NCBI GenBank assembly: GCA_022457065.1
Contig: JAJGBQ010000007.1
Coordinates: forward strand, 2,738,866 to 2,802,865
From: Curvularia sp. ZM96
Taxonomy: Eukaryota; Ascomycota; Dothideomycetes; Pleosporales; Pleosporaceae
Length of the DNA stretch: 64,000 nt
Direction: 5' to 3'
Shown here: piece by piece, positions 1 to 10,638 of the stretch
Numbering within the stretch: position 1 is the first letter of the stretch
Layout of the letters: every line of letters begins with the position of its first letter
Position numbers and translations under genes: made by a program
The notes under the pieces: generated by a model
The model's database searches: none
What the model was told of the DNA's origin: nothing
The model's input: the letters and a program-made list of their open reading frames with translations, nothing else

Positions 1-1330
1 CCTTACTCAACTACGCAATCTACTCAGTAAGTAAATTAGCAGAAGACCTACGGCGCTTTCTCACGCTCTATTAAATAAGACCAATTTAAGCCTCGACCTC
101 GCGTGCGTTGCGTGGTGTCTGCGCCTCCCAGGCAGCTGCCCGTCGCGGTAATTGATGTGGTGTCTACACCACCACATCAAGCTTTAATAGCACAGCCTAT
201 AGGTCGTGTAGGACTAGACCAGCGCCTCTAAAGCCAGCTTAGATATTCTCCTTCGTAATAGACTGCTCAAAAGCAGCCTTAAAGGCTAGTAGGAAGGTCT
301 CCTTACTAATATAGCTAGTGCGGTTACGTGCCAAGCCTAAGATCGAGTCGCCATACTTGCGCTTCAACGGCGAGAAGCAGGCGACATCAAGGGGCTACAA
401 TAGGTGAGACGAGTGCGCAGGCATGCAGAGAAGAACAATATTCTTCTCCTTACAAAGATCTTAAAAATCGACGGAGCAGTGGCTCTCATAGCCGTCGATA
501 ATAAGCAGTCGATACCCACCCATAGTCTGCCTCTTAGTATGGGTGTCAAAGTGCTCTAACCACGCAAGAGCAAGCTGATTATTCGTCCAACCATTAGGAC
601 TGACTTCAAGGACCCAGTCAGTAGGCAGGTCTTTGAACCAGACGTCGATAAGCACCTTGCCTGCAAAGACAATGAAGGGGGGTAGCCGGCGACCCGACGC
701 GCCCACGCCTTGGATCACAGTAACCCACTCACGGTTACCTGGCTGTATCCGCTTCTTTTGCCATATCCCTCTGAGCCTGTGATAACTAACTGTGATAAAA
801 TCTTGCCCATCATAAAGCCAGTTTCGTCAAAGTTATAGATATCGTCGTCCACAATACCCCACTTCTGCTTTGTTGCCTGGACTAAGTCGAACCAGCGCTG
901 GATAGCCGCTGGGTTCTCGCAGGTAGCTCGCTGGTGATCATAGGGACGGCTCCAGCGCGTGCGGAGCTCAGGGGTTCGCTTGACAAAGTTGTCAATCCAG
1001 TTCTTGCCAACAGGGTTACTCCCACGTTCATGCAATAGTTTATCAGCCATTACTCGAACGTCAGGCTTTGTAGGCGCAAATTCTCGCGCAGACTCCTCAA
1101 GAATACGCCTAACTATAGCCCTCTTCTAGTCTGTTCAGGCGCTTTGAATTCGCTTCGCAGTCGCGTCGGAAGCGTGTCCCAGCGTCTCTACGCTAGAGCG
1201 TTCTTCGTGGGACGTTGTAGATCGCTGCAGCACGTCTCTGACTTTTAACACGTTGGGATTTGAAATCAAAAAGAGCAAGTTGTAGGTCTGATTCAGTATA
1301 GAAAGTTTGGGTAGTACGTTGTTGAGACAT
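1..1330 (-). pseudogene. Pogo-type DDE transposase (HTH + DDE_1), 3' truncated, frameshifted
   Basis: Encodes the transposase that would bind the TIRs and cut and paste the element. It starts at 1330 with MSQQRTTQTFYTESDLQ, then a psq/CENP-B-like helix-turn-helix around IYNVPRRTL, a second DNA-binding segment, and the DDE core: YNFDETGF (first Asp), LLIIDGYESH (second Asp) and LDVACFSPLK (third Asp). Long clean stretches remain (715-1050 and 461-718). It is broken by stops and by two indels in base runs, a short G-run near 1120 and an A-run near 760, when compared with the copies at 31.2 and 14.5 kb. Family: pogo/Fot1 of the Tc1/mariner superfamily, consistent with the TA duplication. The C-terminal CCHC knuckle seen in other copies is outside the window. 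Confidence 0.88.
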
Positions 1331-1411
1331 TACGTGATAACGCCTCGAAGTCGACGCGCTGGTGTAAAGCGGCGCGCTCGCTTGGGTGGCGCGCTCGCTT
1401 GTGAACCACGT
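1..1411 (-). mobile_element. Pogo/Fot1-like DNA transposon, copy A, cut by the window edge
   Basis: The right end is a terminal inverted repeat finishing at 1411 (read inward: ACGTGGTTCACAAGCGAG, an 8-nt block CGCGCCAC, spacer CCAAGCGAG, then CGCGCCGC), followed by a TA target duplication at 1412-1413. The other end lies outside the window: the four complete relatives here are each 1,847 bp, so about 436 bp are missing. It carries far fewer TAG stops than the copies at 11.9, 14.2 and 17.2 kb, so it is the youngest or least mutated family member here. It shares its 8-nt block with the copy at 30944. Confidence 0.9.
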
Positions 1412-1413
1412 TA

Positions 1414-2230
1414 GTAAATATATATAATCATCTATATCTATAGAATGATTTAAACATTGTCTATTAGTATATGAATCCCTATCAAAGCTACATTACTCGA
1501 TGCCGTTATATGTCGTGAGTGCTACAGCGCTCCATACTGGCGCAGATTGTAGGATCCTACTAGCAAACCCCTTACCTAAGCAGATCTTGCACGTCTGGCT
1601 AGTAGTTTCTTGGGATATATGTATACATCGCAGTATTACAAGAAGTGGTTCATTAGATGCGCGTGATTTTTCTACATAACTGATAGAAGCTGTTTCCATT
1701 CTGAGTATGATTCCAGCTATTGTTCCTTGCCGTCTGCGACCCGGCAGAGCAATAGCTAGAAAATTCAGCAACCTTGATGGAACAATAGCCGGAACCAGCT
1801 ATTGTTCCTTCGAGGATTGAGGATAGGGCCGATTTCGACCTTAATCCTGTCGAGGATTGAGTATGCAATAGGTAGCAAAGGTTAGGCGTAAAGTCGTTTC
1901 ACAGATTTGCTGTCGCTCTGCTTACCTTGATAGCTGCTTACCATCGCACTTGACCTTTTAGGTTGTCATTATCACTATGATCTTATTTTCTTCTTATAGA
2001 TAGTTTTACATGACGTCATGTAGACTGCCATGACTGAATTGTGCTATAGTGGGCGTGTCTGCTCACTAGTAAGCAGCTTACGGTTCTCAAGTGAATTAAT
2101 GCGCAAAACTAAGCGAAAGAGTTTCTCGTACACTGCGTAACTAGTTACTTGTTTAGGGGGAAGATACCCCGCTCGTAACGGTAGCGGTATTTTTTTTCCC
2201 TTTTCCATTTTCCTCTCTGCGCGGGTAGTG
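1414..2230. other. Unassigned DNA, no convincing gene
   Basis: Mixed-composition DNA that is not heavily RIP-mutated. Short open frames on both strands show no recognisable domain. The only structure I can support is the palindromic repeat at 1713-1835, listed separately. Confidence 0.5.
1713..1835 (-). repeat. Palindromic scaffold repeat, locus 1 (motif GGAACAATAGC x4)
   Basis: Four copies of one motif in alternating orientation at 1808-1795, 1790-1779, 1759-1747 and 1726-1713, able to form hairpins. Reading on the minus strand, they follow the lead-in CCTATCCTCAATCC. Motif starts are offset by 0, 18, 49 and 82 nt. The repeat at 56689 has offsets 0, 18, 50 and 82 and the same lead-in but a different motif (GGAACTAAGGTC). 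A second CTCAATCCTCGA and an imperfect hairpin sit just downstream, at 1820-1862. Function unknown; a small non-autonomous element is possible. Confidence 0.6.
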
Positions 2231-2232
2231 CA

Positions 2233-3067
2233 GTGATGTCGAATAACATCCAACACGGAGTTTGCCCGGTTGCGGAGGCCTGTGACAAGACATTTAAGGA
2301 GCGAATGGCTACCGCATTATTGCAAGAGTTAATGCAACTGAGTGGTTCCTGTAAAAAGTGTCGAAAGGTAATTAAAATAATTCTCCCAGCATGGCTTGAT
2401 AATTGGGGGGGGGGAGGATAGCGAAATAGGCTCCTTCGATGGAACCAAGGAACAAATGAAGTTAGTAATTCAAAACATGGAAGGTACGCATAGGGATCTA
2501 CATTCTTGTTTGAATGCTGACAGTAGTGTAGTGTTAGTAGAAAAGGGAATCATTCTTGGGTGTGCCACACACCCAGACGGTAGGACTCAGTGGCACTTTT
2601 GACGATGGAGCGCGGACTTTCGTATCAACTGTAAATGGCATAAGAAGGCAGACGTTCCGGAAGGAGGTATGGATATGGTTGGACGACATGCTCATATAGT
2701 ATCTGTTACGTATAGATTATGGGACATATGCTTAACGGCATGTCTTTCTGTAGGCACCGTTAACGTTTTTCTGCGCAAATTCCCCCCGTGGTTAGAAGAG
2801 ATGCGAAATACGGAATGAGAAGAGTTGGTGGAACATAAATCACAATTGGTTTATACGGATATATTCCAAAAATATGGTTTTGGAGAGAATAGTATGTGGG
2901 ACGCAGCCTCCGTGTACTTGAAGCATTCTGTGGCTACTGGGTGTTTCGCGGAAGGTTCTGTTTGCATTTCTGCTATGGGTAGTCCATGTGACTCTTACAA
3001 GAGTGTAAAGACAGGGTGTTATGTATTTATGTCTATAGGGCGGAACTTGTTGTATAATTTAATATAA
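2233..3067 (+). other. Cluster of short open frames, possible unknown broken gene
   Basis: Three plus-strand frames (2233-2421, 2396-2602, 2825-3067) lie in DNA that is not RIP-mutated. The first two overlap at a run of ten G (about 2405-2414), where an indel would join them. They have cysteine-rich stretches (CKKC near 2350; several Cys near 2950-3030), but I recognise no domain and no clear signal peptide. They could be remains of one gene or chance frames. Confidence 0.22.
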
Positions 3068-3084
3068 TAACGTTGATCCTTGTC

Positions 3085-3265
3085 TAAGCAAGTCGCAGTG
3101 TGAGCGAATGGTTAACTAAGGAGGTTTGACTGTGCGCACTATTACGCTGATGTGAAGGAGCGAGGGGAGAAGCTGCAGGAGTGGGTAGAGCAGGGAGGGC
3201 TAATTGTGGCTACGTCGGCACTAGGGACAGGTGTCGACTACGCAGGCATTGTGTACATCTTGCAT
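3085..3265 (+). pseudogene. Fragment of a subtelomeric RecQ-like helicase (helicase C motifs)
   Basis: Translates to YADVKERGEKLQEWVEQGG followed by LIVATSALGTGVDYAGIVYI, matching the C-terminal helicase lobe (motif IV-V region) of the dead OrsD-RecQ gene at 41440-41605 almost base for base. Unlike that copy it keeps CAG, TGG and CAC codons, so RIP did not touch it; its length of about 180 bp may be below the RIP threshold. Sequence similarity stops abruptly on both sides, and there is a small indel near 3110. It is a dispersed scrap, not a gene. Confidence 0.8.
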
Positions 3266-3268
3266 ATA

Positions 3269-4560
3269 ACTAGATAAGTAACTAATTAACTAGTTAACTA
3301 CACAAGTACACACTGTTTGACAGGCGTCTCCGCCCATAACAACAGTCAAGCTGTAAGCGCAGCCCCAAGCTAGCACAGGCCACACCCACGAACACCAACT
3401 CCCTACCACACTTTATCTGATAACTTAAGCTACATTTATTGTAGTATTATAAAAAGTAGTACGTTAGCTGCGCGCGAACTATCTGCGCTATACATTTAAG
3501 TAGCAGCTGTTTTCCATAGTTGAGTATTGAGGATAAGGGTTTGTTCCAAACCTTAGAGGATAAGCCCCCTGCAGACCAAAAGCGCGGGCCACAACAATGG
3601 AACAAAGGTTTGTTCTCCATGGAATAACTGTCAGAGCAAAGAAACCGACTCTAAACTTTCAATGCAACCAACTCAATGGGCCCGTGCCCAGATCTCAGCT
3701 TTGCAGTAAATTTCAATGAAACTGACTCCATTTCATCGTCTTATTAAGTGAGGTTGGGGTGTAGCCTGCTATTCTTTTCTGAGATAATCAATCTGATACG
3801 CTGTACGGCAAATAGATAGAAACAACTCAAGTCAAAAACTAACTTTTTGCATTACGTTTCTTTTAACGTCACCCCTCTGTATAGTTTACCAATTTGCCAC
3901 AGTAAAGCTCAGAGCATACTCTGGATCAAGTGACAAGATGTCCACGTGCAAAATTACGTATTAAATATTTGCTACTTGAGTCTGGCCCGAGGCAGACGAA
4001 CGCCTTGATTATGCTAGCAGAGAGGACGGTCGATCCGCTCTGGACAGACCCTTATGAGATAGCCATTTCCGTAGGCAGTTCTAGAGAGCTCAGTTAGTGT
4101 TGTTGACTAAGGCACGGCCGAAGTCGAGTTGCCGGATTGCCAGGCTGGGGTCGGCCTGTGTGTCAGGGCTCCGCAGGCTAAGCTATTGATTAATCTAAGT
4201 AAATACATGGTTGGCTATAGCGCTTTAGCTGTTATTGTATAGTATCTCCGAGAAGGTTTCTTGGCTACCGTAGCTAAGCGGGATCCTATTGTTTTAGAAT
4301 CCCTTCTCTGCTACTTACAGTGTAAAAGCGGTGCGGATCGGGCCGCCTAAAACATATAAATGGATACAGTTGCTATTGGACAATTTCTATTGATATGTGG
4401 AGAAAGACGCGTGGACGACGCGTAATGGATAATTAAAGCGTGTAAGCGTTGAACCTGTCAATAGTGCGAAAGATAAGGGCTGGGCAACTACTGTTTTATG
4501 CAGATTATTTCCGTATTCATAGCTAAGGAGTTTGCTGTTAAAGAATATATACTAGAGATA
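3269..4560. other. Intergenic DNA, no gene seen
   Basis: About 1.3 kb with no coding frame I can support. Around 3520-3630 there is a locus with TATTGAGGATA and inverted GGAACAAA/TTTGTTCC motifs that loosely resembles the palindromic repeat at 1713, but its spacing does not match. Confidence 0.5.
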
Positions 4561-4566
4561 GGTTCT

Positions 4567-4597
4567 CACGTGACTATTTCCAGACAACTTATATAGA
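4567..4597 (+). promoter_or_regulatory. Candidate promoter of the tyrosinase-like gene
   Basis: A palindromic E-box-like CACGTG at 4567-4572 and a TATA-like TATATAGA at 4590-4597 lie about 110 and 85 bp upstream of the ATG at 4679. The position suits a fungal core promoter. Assigned by motif only. Confidence 0.35.
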
Positions 4598-4678
4598 CCA
4601 ACTAGTAGGCTGAAGTAGGTCACCAGATCATCTCACCACTAATTTGTTGATTGACCAAGATTGCCCGCCTTTCCAATA

Positions 4679-5849
4679 ATGTTCTTCATGCCATTTGTAA
4701 TACCGGCTCTGGTACTACCAGTACCCGTCATATCATCCAGCAACAGCACATGCACACCCGAGACAATTCAGACACGTATTGAATGGGCGAATATGGCAGA
4801 CGCTGATAAGCACTCCTACCTGAAGGCAGTGAAGTGTCTTATGCAGCTGCCTGCTCAGACAGGTATAAATGGTACAGTCACAAGGTTTGACGATATGCAT
4901 GCCATGCATCAGGTGCAGGCGAAAGAAATTCATATTGTTGTTAGTATTCCCTAACTATACTGCGATGATAAGAGGATGTACTTTGTTAACTGAGCTCTGA
5001 ATAAATACAGGCGCAGTTCCTACCATTTCACCGCCTCTATATATATGTGTATGAGCAGCTCTTGAAAGAGGAGTGCGGCTATAAAGGGCCGACGCCGTTA
5101 GTTCTACCACTGCAACTATACTTTCCTGTTCCCGTCACTAACAATATAGTTGGTGGGATGAAACCCGCGACGCAGGCAATTTCATGGGCTCGCCGCTCCT
5201 TGATCCTAACACAGGATTTGGTGGGAACGGGACCGATCCAGATGGATGCGTTATTGATGGTCCTTTCGCAAATACCACTCTTCACATTGGTCCGGGCCAA
5301 ACTCTGACGGACCATTGCTTATCCCGCTCAGTTGAGGAGACGAATAGCACCCTCGCCAACGAAACCTATGTTGAGCACTGCCATAATTTGACCACCTACC
5401 TCAATTTTTGGGAGGAGACCGGTATGACAACCCATGGCGCTGGTCATAGTGGAGTAAGTACACTGAAAGGAGACATGTGAAACATCCGACTAATCGGCGT
5501 TATAGATCGGCGGAGTCATGCAGGATATCGATGCAAGCCCCGGAGGTCAGTTTATATTTTCGGTCCCGAGTTGCCCTCCCGCCTCGTTCACGAGCTGACC
5601 AGCTTAGACCCGCTCTTTTATATTCATCACGCGTTTGTAGATCGTCTTTGGTGGAACTGGCAGTCCGCAGACCCTAACAATCGCCTATATCAACTAGGCG
5701 GCCCTTCCTCGCAGGGGCCGTGCGAAGGAGGATGTAAAGAGACGACTCTGGACTACGTAATGACTACCTACGACATTCGCCCAAACGTTACTGTCAGGGA
5801 TGTCATGGACATTCAGGGCGGATATCTCTGCTACAAATATGACTACTAA
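4679..5849 (+). CDS. Secreted tyrosinase-like copper monooxygenase, five exons, intact
   Basis: Type-3 copper enzyme of the tyrosinase family (o-hydroxylation of phenols and oxidation to quinones; melanin or secondary metabolism). Exons 4679-4939, 5011-5096, 5150-5453, 5506-5545 and 5608-5849; all four introns are GT-AG (71, 53, 52 and 62 bp), and the coding length of 933 nt gives 310 residues. The hydrophobic N-terminus MFFMPFVIPALVLPVPVIS is a likely signal peptide. CuA: RFDDMHAMHQ, EIH and FLPFHR supply His77, His85 and His94. CuB: THGAGHSGIGG supplies His211 and His215, and DPLFYIHHAFVDRLWWNWQ the third His. The short exon 4 is fixed by restoring SPGDPLFYIHH across the last intron. Several N-glycosylation sequons fit secretion. 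ATG 4679 is the first in-frame one. It has no RIP damage though it lies 4 kb from a mutated nest. The substrate cannot be inferred; a catechol oxidase-like role is possible. Confidence 0.9.
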
Positions 5850-6690
5850 GAGAGGGGATAGGGGTTGGAACACTCCAACCGAATATTGTGTTGGTGTTTG
5901 TATATTGGCTGAACTAGTTGCGATACTGAGCACTCCGTATCCCTTAGACACAGCTGATAGTAAGAATGTAAAGCTTGTTCAGCCGGCAATGCGTGACACT
6001 ACTTCCCCCGTCTTCATGCTTGACGACTCGTCACATTAATCGCGCTCGATTAGAACATACTAGCGTTAGGCACCGGCTATCGTGGGCGGTCTAATGACAT
6101 CAAACACACTACTGCGCCATCTGGGCCAACCAACGCTTCCCCTCAAGAATCAGTGGAGGCTCTATGTATATCTGGGAGCAGGCTATCACTTGGCCGACCT
6201 TATAAGAAGAGTTGTGCGAAGCGAGAAGACCTGATCCTTCTGCTTTAATCCTTGTCATCGATTCTTTCTCACTATCTAGCTCGAACCAATGAAGTGAGCT
6301 TTCATTCGAAAACGGGGTCACTCGGTACAGAGCTACAGACCACCGGCCACTGTCTGGTCCTAAACTCTACCAATCTACTACTCTATTCGACAAGATACCC
6401 GTCTGATAGTCTCAAATTCCTTGAAAACCTGATATACATGGTGAACGACGTTTGGCAAACGGCAATTATTTTTGGGTAGGAAATGAGCTGGCGCTAGCAG
6501 GTATGGGGCGGGGCTTTTGTAGCGCAAGAGATCCCTGTAGGTACTGTTTTAAAGAGGAATAGTAGTAGGGGGTACATAGGACTAGGGGTTAACCCTGAGG
6601 TGATTCTCCTATAAAACACTTTTCTATAAGGGATGAAGGTAAATAGCTAAAAAAAATAAAGATTATTAAGGTTAACGTACTTGAACATCG
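5850..6690. other. Intergenic DNA downstream of tyrosinase
   Basis: No gene recognised. Short open frames at 6109-6321 (minus) and 6252-6479 (plus) have no identifiable motif. TAG-rich, AT-rich sequence begins near 6600. Confidence 0.5.
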
Positions 6691-7176
6691 TGTTACACGG
6701 GGGTTTGCTATACTCACCTAGTCTCAGTCCGGGTTAGGGTGAGACTATCTTTCTATAGTAAACTGTGCGATTATCTAGCGATTTATAGTAGAGAAGAGTT
6801 ATAGAAGTTTAACTAAGTAAAACAATAATTAATTCTATAGTAATAGAATAACTAAGTATTAATCTATATATAAGAGGAACTTATAAGAATTAACTACACT
6901 AAGTATAATAAGAAAATCTAACCTATTCTTATACCTATTATCTCTAGTTCTATCTTTACTATCTTTATAAAATGACTCTTATTCTTTCTAAAGTTTCTAA
7001 AGATACCTAATTACGTAAAGGAGTGTTCTTATATTTTTAGCGTGTTTCTCTATGCTTAGCGTAAAGCTAGTTACGTAATCGCCGCCCTATAGTGATTATT
7101 ACCTTTAACGTGGCGTCTAATAGTCTCTAACCTGTGGCCTTCGTCTAGGAGAGATCCTTCGCTGTTACTTGTAATA
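6691..7176 (-). mobile_element. LTR-like repeat, copy 1 (solo or remnant)
   Basis: Inverted copy of the sequence at 13905-16221 (minus its nested transposon). Read on the minus strand it runs from TGTTACAAGTAA (mutated) to a terminal TGTAACA, the TG...CA ends expected of a long terminal repeat. It is 486 bp against 468 bp in the other copy. No internal retrotransposon coding region and no clear 5-bp target duplication are visible, so it is a solo LTR or relic. Confidence 0.6.
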
Positions 7177-8536
7177 GTAATAAATAAGAAAGAGAATATA
7201 GTATACTACCTACTTAGACTTCTTAGCGTCTCTATACCTATAACGTATAGTAAAGAATAGAAGAGCGTAATAGAAAAACTACAGACTAAGATATAGAGAG
7301 TTAGTAGCGTACTATTAATTATTTTATTCTCTTATAATAAGTCTTTTATAGGCCGCAAACTATAGCTCGCGAAGCTAGAGACGAAGCTCTTTAGTAATAA
7401 GTAAAGTACCACTACTCTGGTAATCGTTAGGCTTAGCAAAATAAGTAAATTATAGGTTGCGCTTAAGATTATAAACTAAGTAAGATAGTATAATATAGAC
7501 TACGCGGTATTCTAGATAGATATAAGCTATAAGAATAGTCTCTACTAGTTGTATGCAAGTGTTACGCAGAAGCTTAGTATCCCTAGATAGAATAATAGTA
7601 ATCTAGTAGATATAAAGCAGGTTATAAAGTACTATGTAGCAAAGCTGAGCGAGCGGTAGTATTTTCTAGTGTTCGATAATGTAGATAACATCCCTCCACT
7701 ATCTAGCAGCTCGTTAATAGTAATAGGCTTAGCTGATTACCTACTACAGTCCACACTATATTCTATTATCTTTATAATAATAAGCACTAAAATAGCTAAG
7801 ACGCTTGCCCTATAAATTGTTATATCGCTATATAAGCTAATAGCAGATACAGCGTAAAGAATACTATAAAACAATTCATCAAGGCCACTTTTACCTATAG
7901 AGTAATAATAGTTAGGTCTCTTACTTAGAGAGCTTTTATACCTGCCTATAGCAATCATACATATAGCCGCGTGTATAAGTGCTAGTGAGGTAATAGTATA
8001 AGAGTACGCAATATAACTTAATAAGCATAAAAGCATAGTTTATAAGTACGATAATAACTTGCTTAAGTATAGGCTATAGAACTATAGTCTAGAAAGCCCT
8101 ATTACTACTACGTTATCTCTATCTATTAGCTAAGTTCGCTATAAAAATGCGATTACTATATGCGTACATTAAAAAGATATTACGCTTAACTTTCTTAAGG
8201 CATTGTCGCCGCAAGCCTAGGAAGATTCTATTAAGATACTAGATAAGTATGCGCTTATTACTAGGCGCCTAGCTAAATTAGTACTAGATATCTATTAGCT
8301 AGTATATGGTGCCCCACGTGCTAGACTATAAGCTAAGAGATAGCTCTAATATTAGACTTAACTCGTTACTATATAGTTAGCCTAAGTGTTTCTAAATAGT
8401 AATTATAGTAATAGAAGCAAGTAGAGGCACTTACTTGTACATGCTCTATATACTCTTTCGCACAGTTAGATAGACGATAGTAATAAGAAAAGGTTAGATC
8501 TTATAACGTGCCTTATGGGTTCGCGAGCCACATGGG

Positions 8537-8927
8537 TAGACTGGTAAATCGGGTTATTAGCTAGGGCTATCGATTATCTTGGCCAATACTAGTCCAAATC
8601 GGGTAATTTTGACGTCATTTTAAAGCTAGTACTCCGATCTACATATTAGTAATATATTATTTTAGTCTAACTCTAATAGTTCTAGTGCAAGAGCTAAAAA
8701 AGAGGCTAAAAAGGGGGTATACCCGACTCATAACCCAACCCAGGGGCTAAGAAACGGGCTATTAAATAACTTTTGAACTAAGCCAGATATGGCTTAGCTT
8801 AGTATTACATGAAAGTATGCCCGTGCGTCTAGCTTTCTAATGACGTCAGAATTACCCAATTTGGACTAGTCCTTGATGAGATATTGATGAAAGAAGAAAA
8901 GTGGGTCATAACCCGTTTACCAGTCTA
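8537..8927. mobile_element. hAT-type MITE (391 bp) with 8-bp target duplication
   Basis: Terminal inverted repeats TAGACTGGTAAA(T)CGGGTTA and its complement, with a second inverted block further in (CTAGTCCAAATCGGGTAA with TGACGTCA, against its counterpart at 8815-8875). The target site CACATGGG is duplicated at 8529-8536 and 8928-8935. The intact right TIR of the host element supplies the empty-site sequence, which confirms the duplication. There is no coding capacity, so it needs a hAT transposase in trans. Confidence 0.85.
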
Positions 8928-8985
8928 CACATGGGTTCGCGAGCCACTTTTGCCAAGCCCTCACCACAACCACTACTCTACTCTA

Positions 8986-10638
8986 ATGTTACAACAACAA
9001 GATTACTTACAGCCCTTTACTAAATGTTAGATACAGCTTACTCTTTAGGCTCTTAAATAAGACGCGAATCTCTCCTTACGACGCGCTATAGCTATCTATA
9101 ACGTTGATTAGACAACACTAAGCTAAAGACGTGACGGACAACCTTTAAAGGCAGATCGCTAGCCTAAAACAATAAATCTAACTAAGCTTAAGGAGAAGGT
9201 GGTTATTAAGTATATACTTGATCTTAATCTTCGTAGGTTTCCCTCTAGGCTCGCAGATGTGGCTAATATAGCTAATTCTTTGTGCGCTGAGCGTAATCTA
9301 GACTAGATTAGCTAAATCTAGCCTAGCACGTTCGTCAAGCGCCGCCCTAAGCTTAAAGTAAAGTTTAATCGTAAGTACGACTATAAGAGAGCCCTTTGTA
9401 AGAATCCTAAGGCTATTTAAGACTAGTTTGGCCTAGTAGCTAATATAAAAGCTAAGTATAGGATTCTAGATAACGACACGTTTAATTTTAATAAGATAGG
9501 CTTTATAATAGGCTAGATTGCCCCTAGGGCTATTATTACAGCTTTAGAGAGACGTGGACGGCCTAAGACTATCTAGCTAGGCAATAGAGAGTAGGCTACG
9601 GTTATCTAGGGCATTAACGCGACTAGATGGACGATTCCGCCCTTTATTATTCTTAAGGCGCGCCACCACCTCTCTAGCTAGTATAAGGACGGCGATATAC
9701 CCTAGGACTAGGTTATTAGTGTCTCTAAGAACGGCTAGACGACTAATAAGCTTAGTCTTGCGTGGCTAAAGCACTTTAATAAGTATATAAAGGCGAAGAA
9801 GGTAGGTGCTAACCGCCTGCTTATTATTAACGGCTATAAAAGCCATAACTCGCTAGATTTTTAGAAATACTATAAAGATAACTCTATTATTACTATTTGC
9901 ATGCCTCCGCACTCGTCTTACCTCTTATAGCTGCTTAATATAGGCTGTTTTGCCCCTTTAAAGCAGGCCTACGGACGCTAAGTCGAATCGCTTATGCGCA
10001 CCTAGATTAGTTACGTTACAAAACAAGAGTTCCTATCTTACTTTAAGCGGGCTTTTGACGTATTATTTACGGCTAGTAACGTCTAAGGAGGCTTTTAAGG
10101 CGCTGGCTTAGTCCTATTTGACCTAGAACGGGTTATATCCGCTCTTAACGTCTAGTTGCGCACTCTATTACCCCTACCTACTAATAACCTACCTTAGGTG
10201 TCGCAAACCTCTAGCAATACTCTAGAATTAGGGTCGTAATTAACGCTAGTAAAATAGAGAATTCGAAGATATATAGATAGTTCACTAACGTCTATAGTAG
10301 AGGCTTTTAAGAAGGTCTTAAAGGGGGTAGCTATTATCGCGTATAAGTTAGTGTTAGCGTAAAAGCGGATTACTAAGCTTGAAGTAGCTAACGTAGCCGC
10401 CACGCGACGAAAATCGCATAAAAGAAAACGTATTTAGGTAGAGGGGACCTTAACAGTTAAAGATAGGGAGCGATTAGCTACTCTCTAGGACTTTAGGGCG
10501 CGTAGTGATGAGAAGAAGTTAAAGAAGTAGAAACGCGCTAAAGGGGGTGAACTATCTTAAAGGCGGTGTGGACGGTGTAATGGGACTAGGTATAACGCGC
10601 GAACGTGCAAGTAGGTAGTAGAAGTAGACTTAGAATAA
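8986..10638 (+). pseudogene. Pogo-type transposase, second family, RIP-inactivated
   Basis: A 551-codon frame from ATG 8986 to TAA 10636-10638 with no net indel but many TAG stops. The HTH region reads AIAIYNVD-TTLS-RRDGQPL. The DDE core shows FNFNKIGFIIG (Asp mutated to Asn, as expected from G to A), LLIINGYKSH, and LNIGCFAPLKQAYG. It ends in a CCHC knuckle (CGRCNGT-YNARTC, His mutated to Tyr). It is about as long as the first family's 549 codons, so the two share architecture. Inactive. Confidence 0.85.

Noticed and set aside
3520..3630. Third member of the palindromic scaffold repeat
   Set aside because: Similar words (TATTGAGGATA, GGAACAAA) but motif number and spacing do not match loci 1 and 2.
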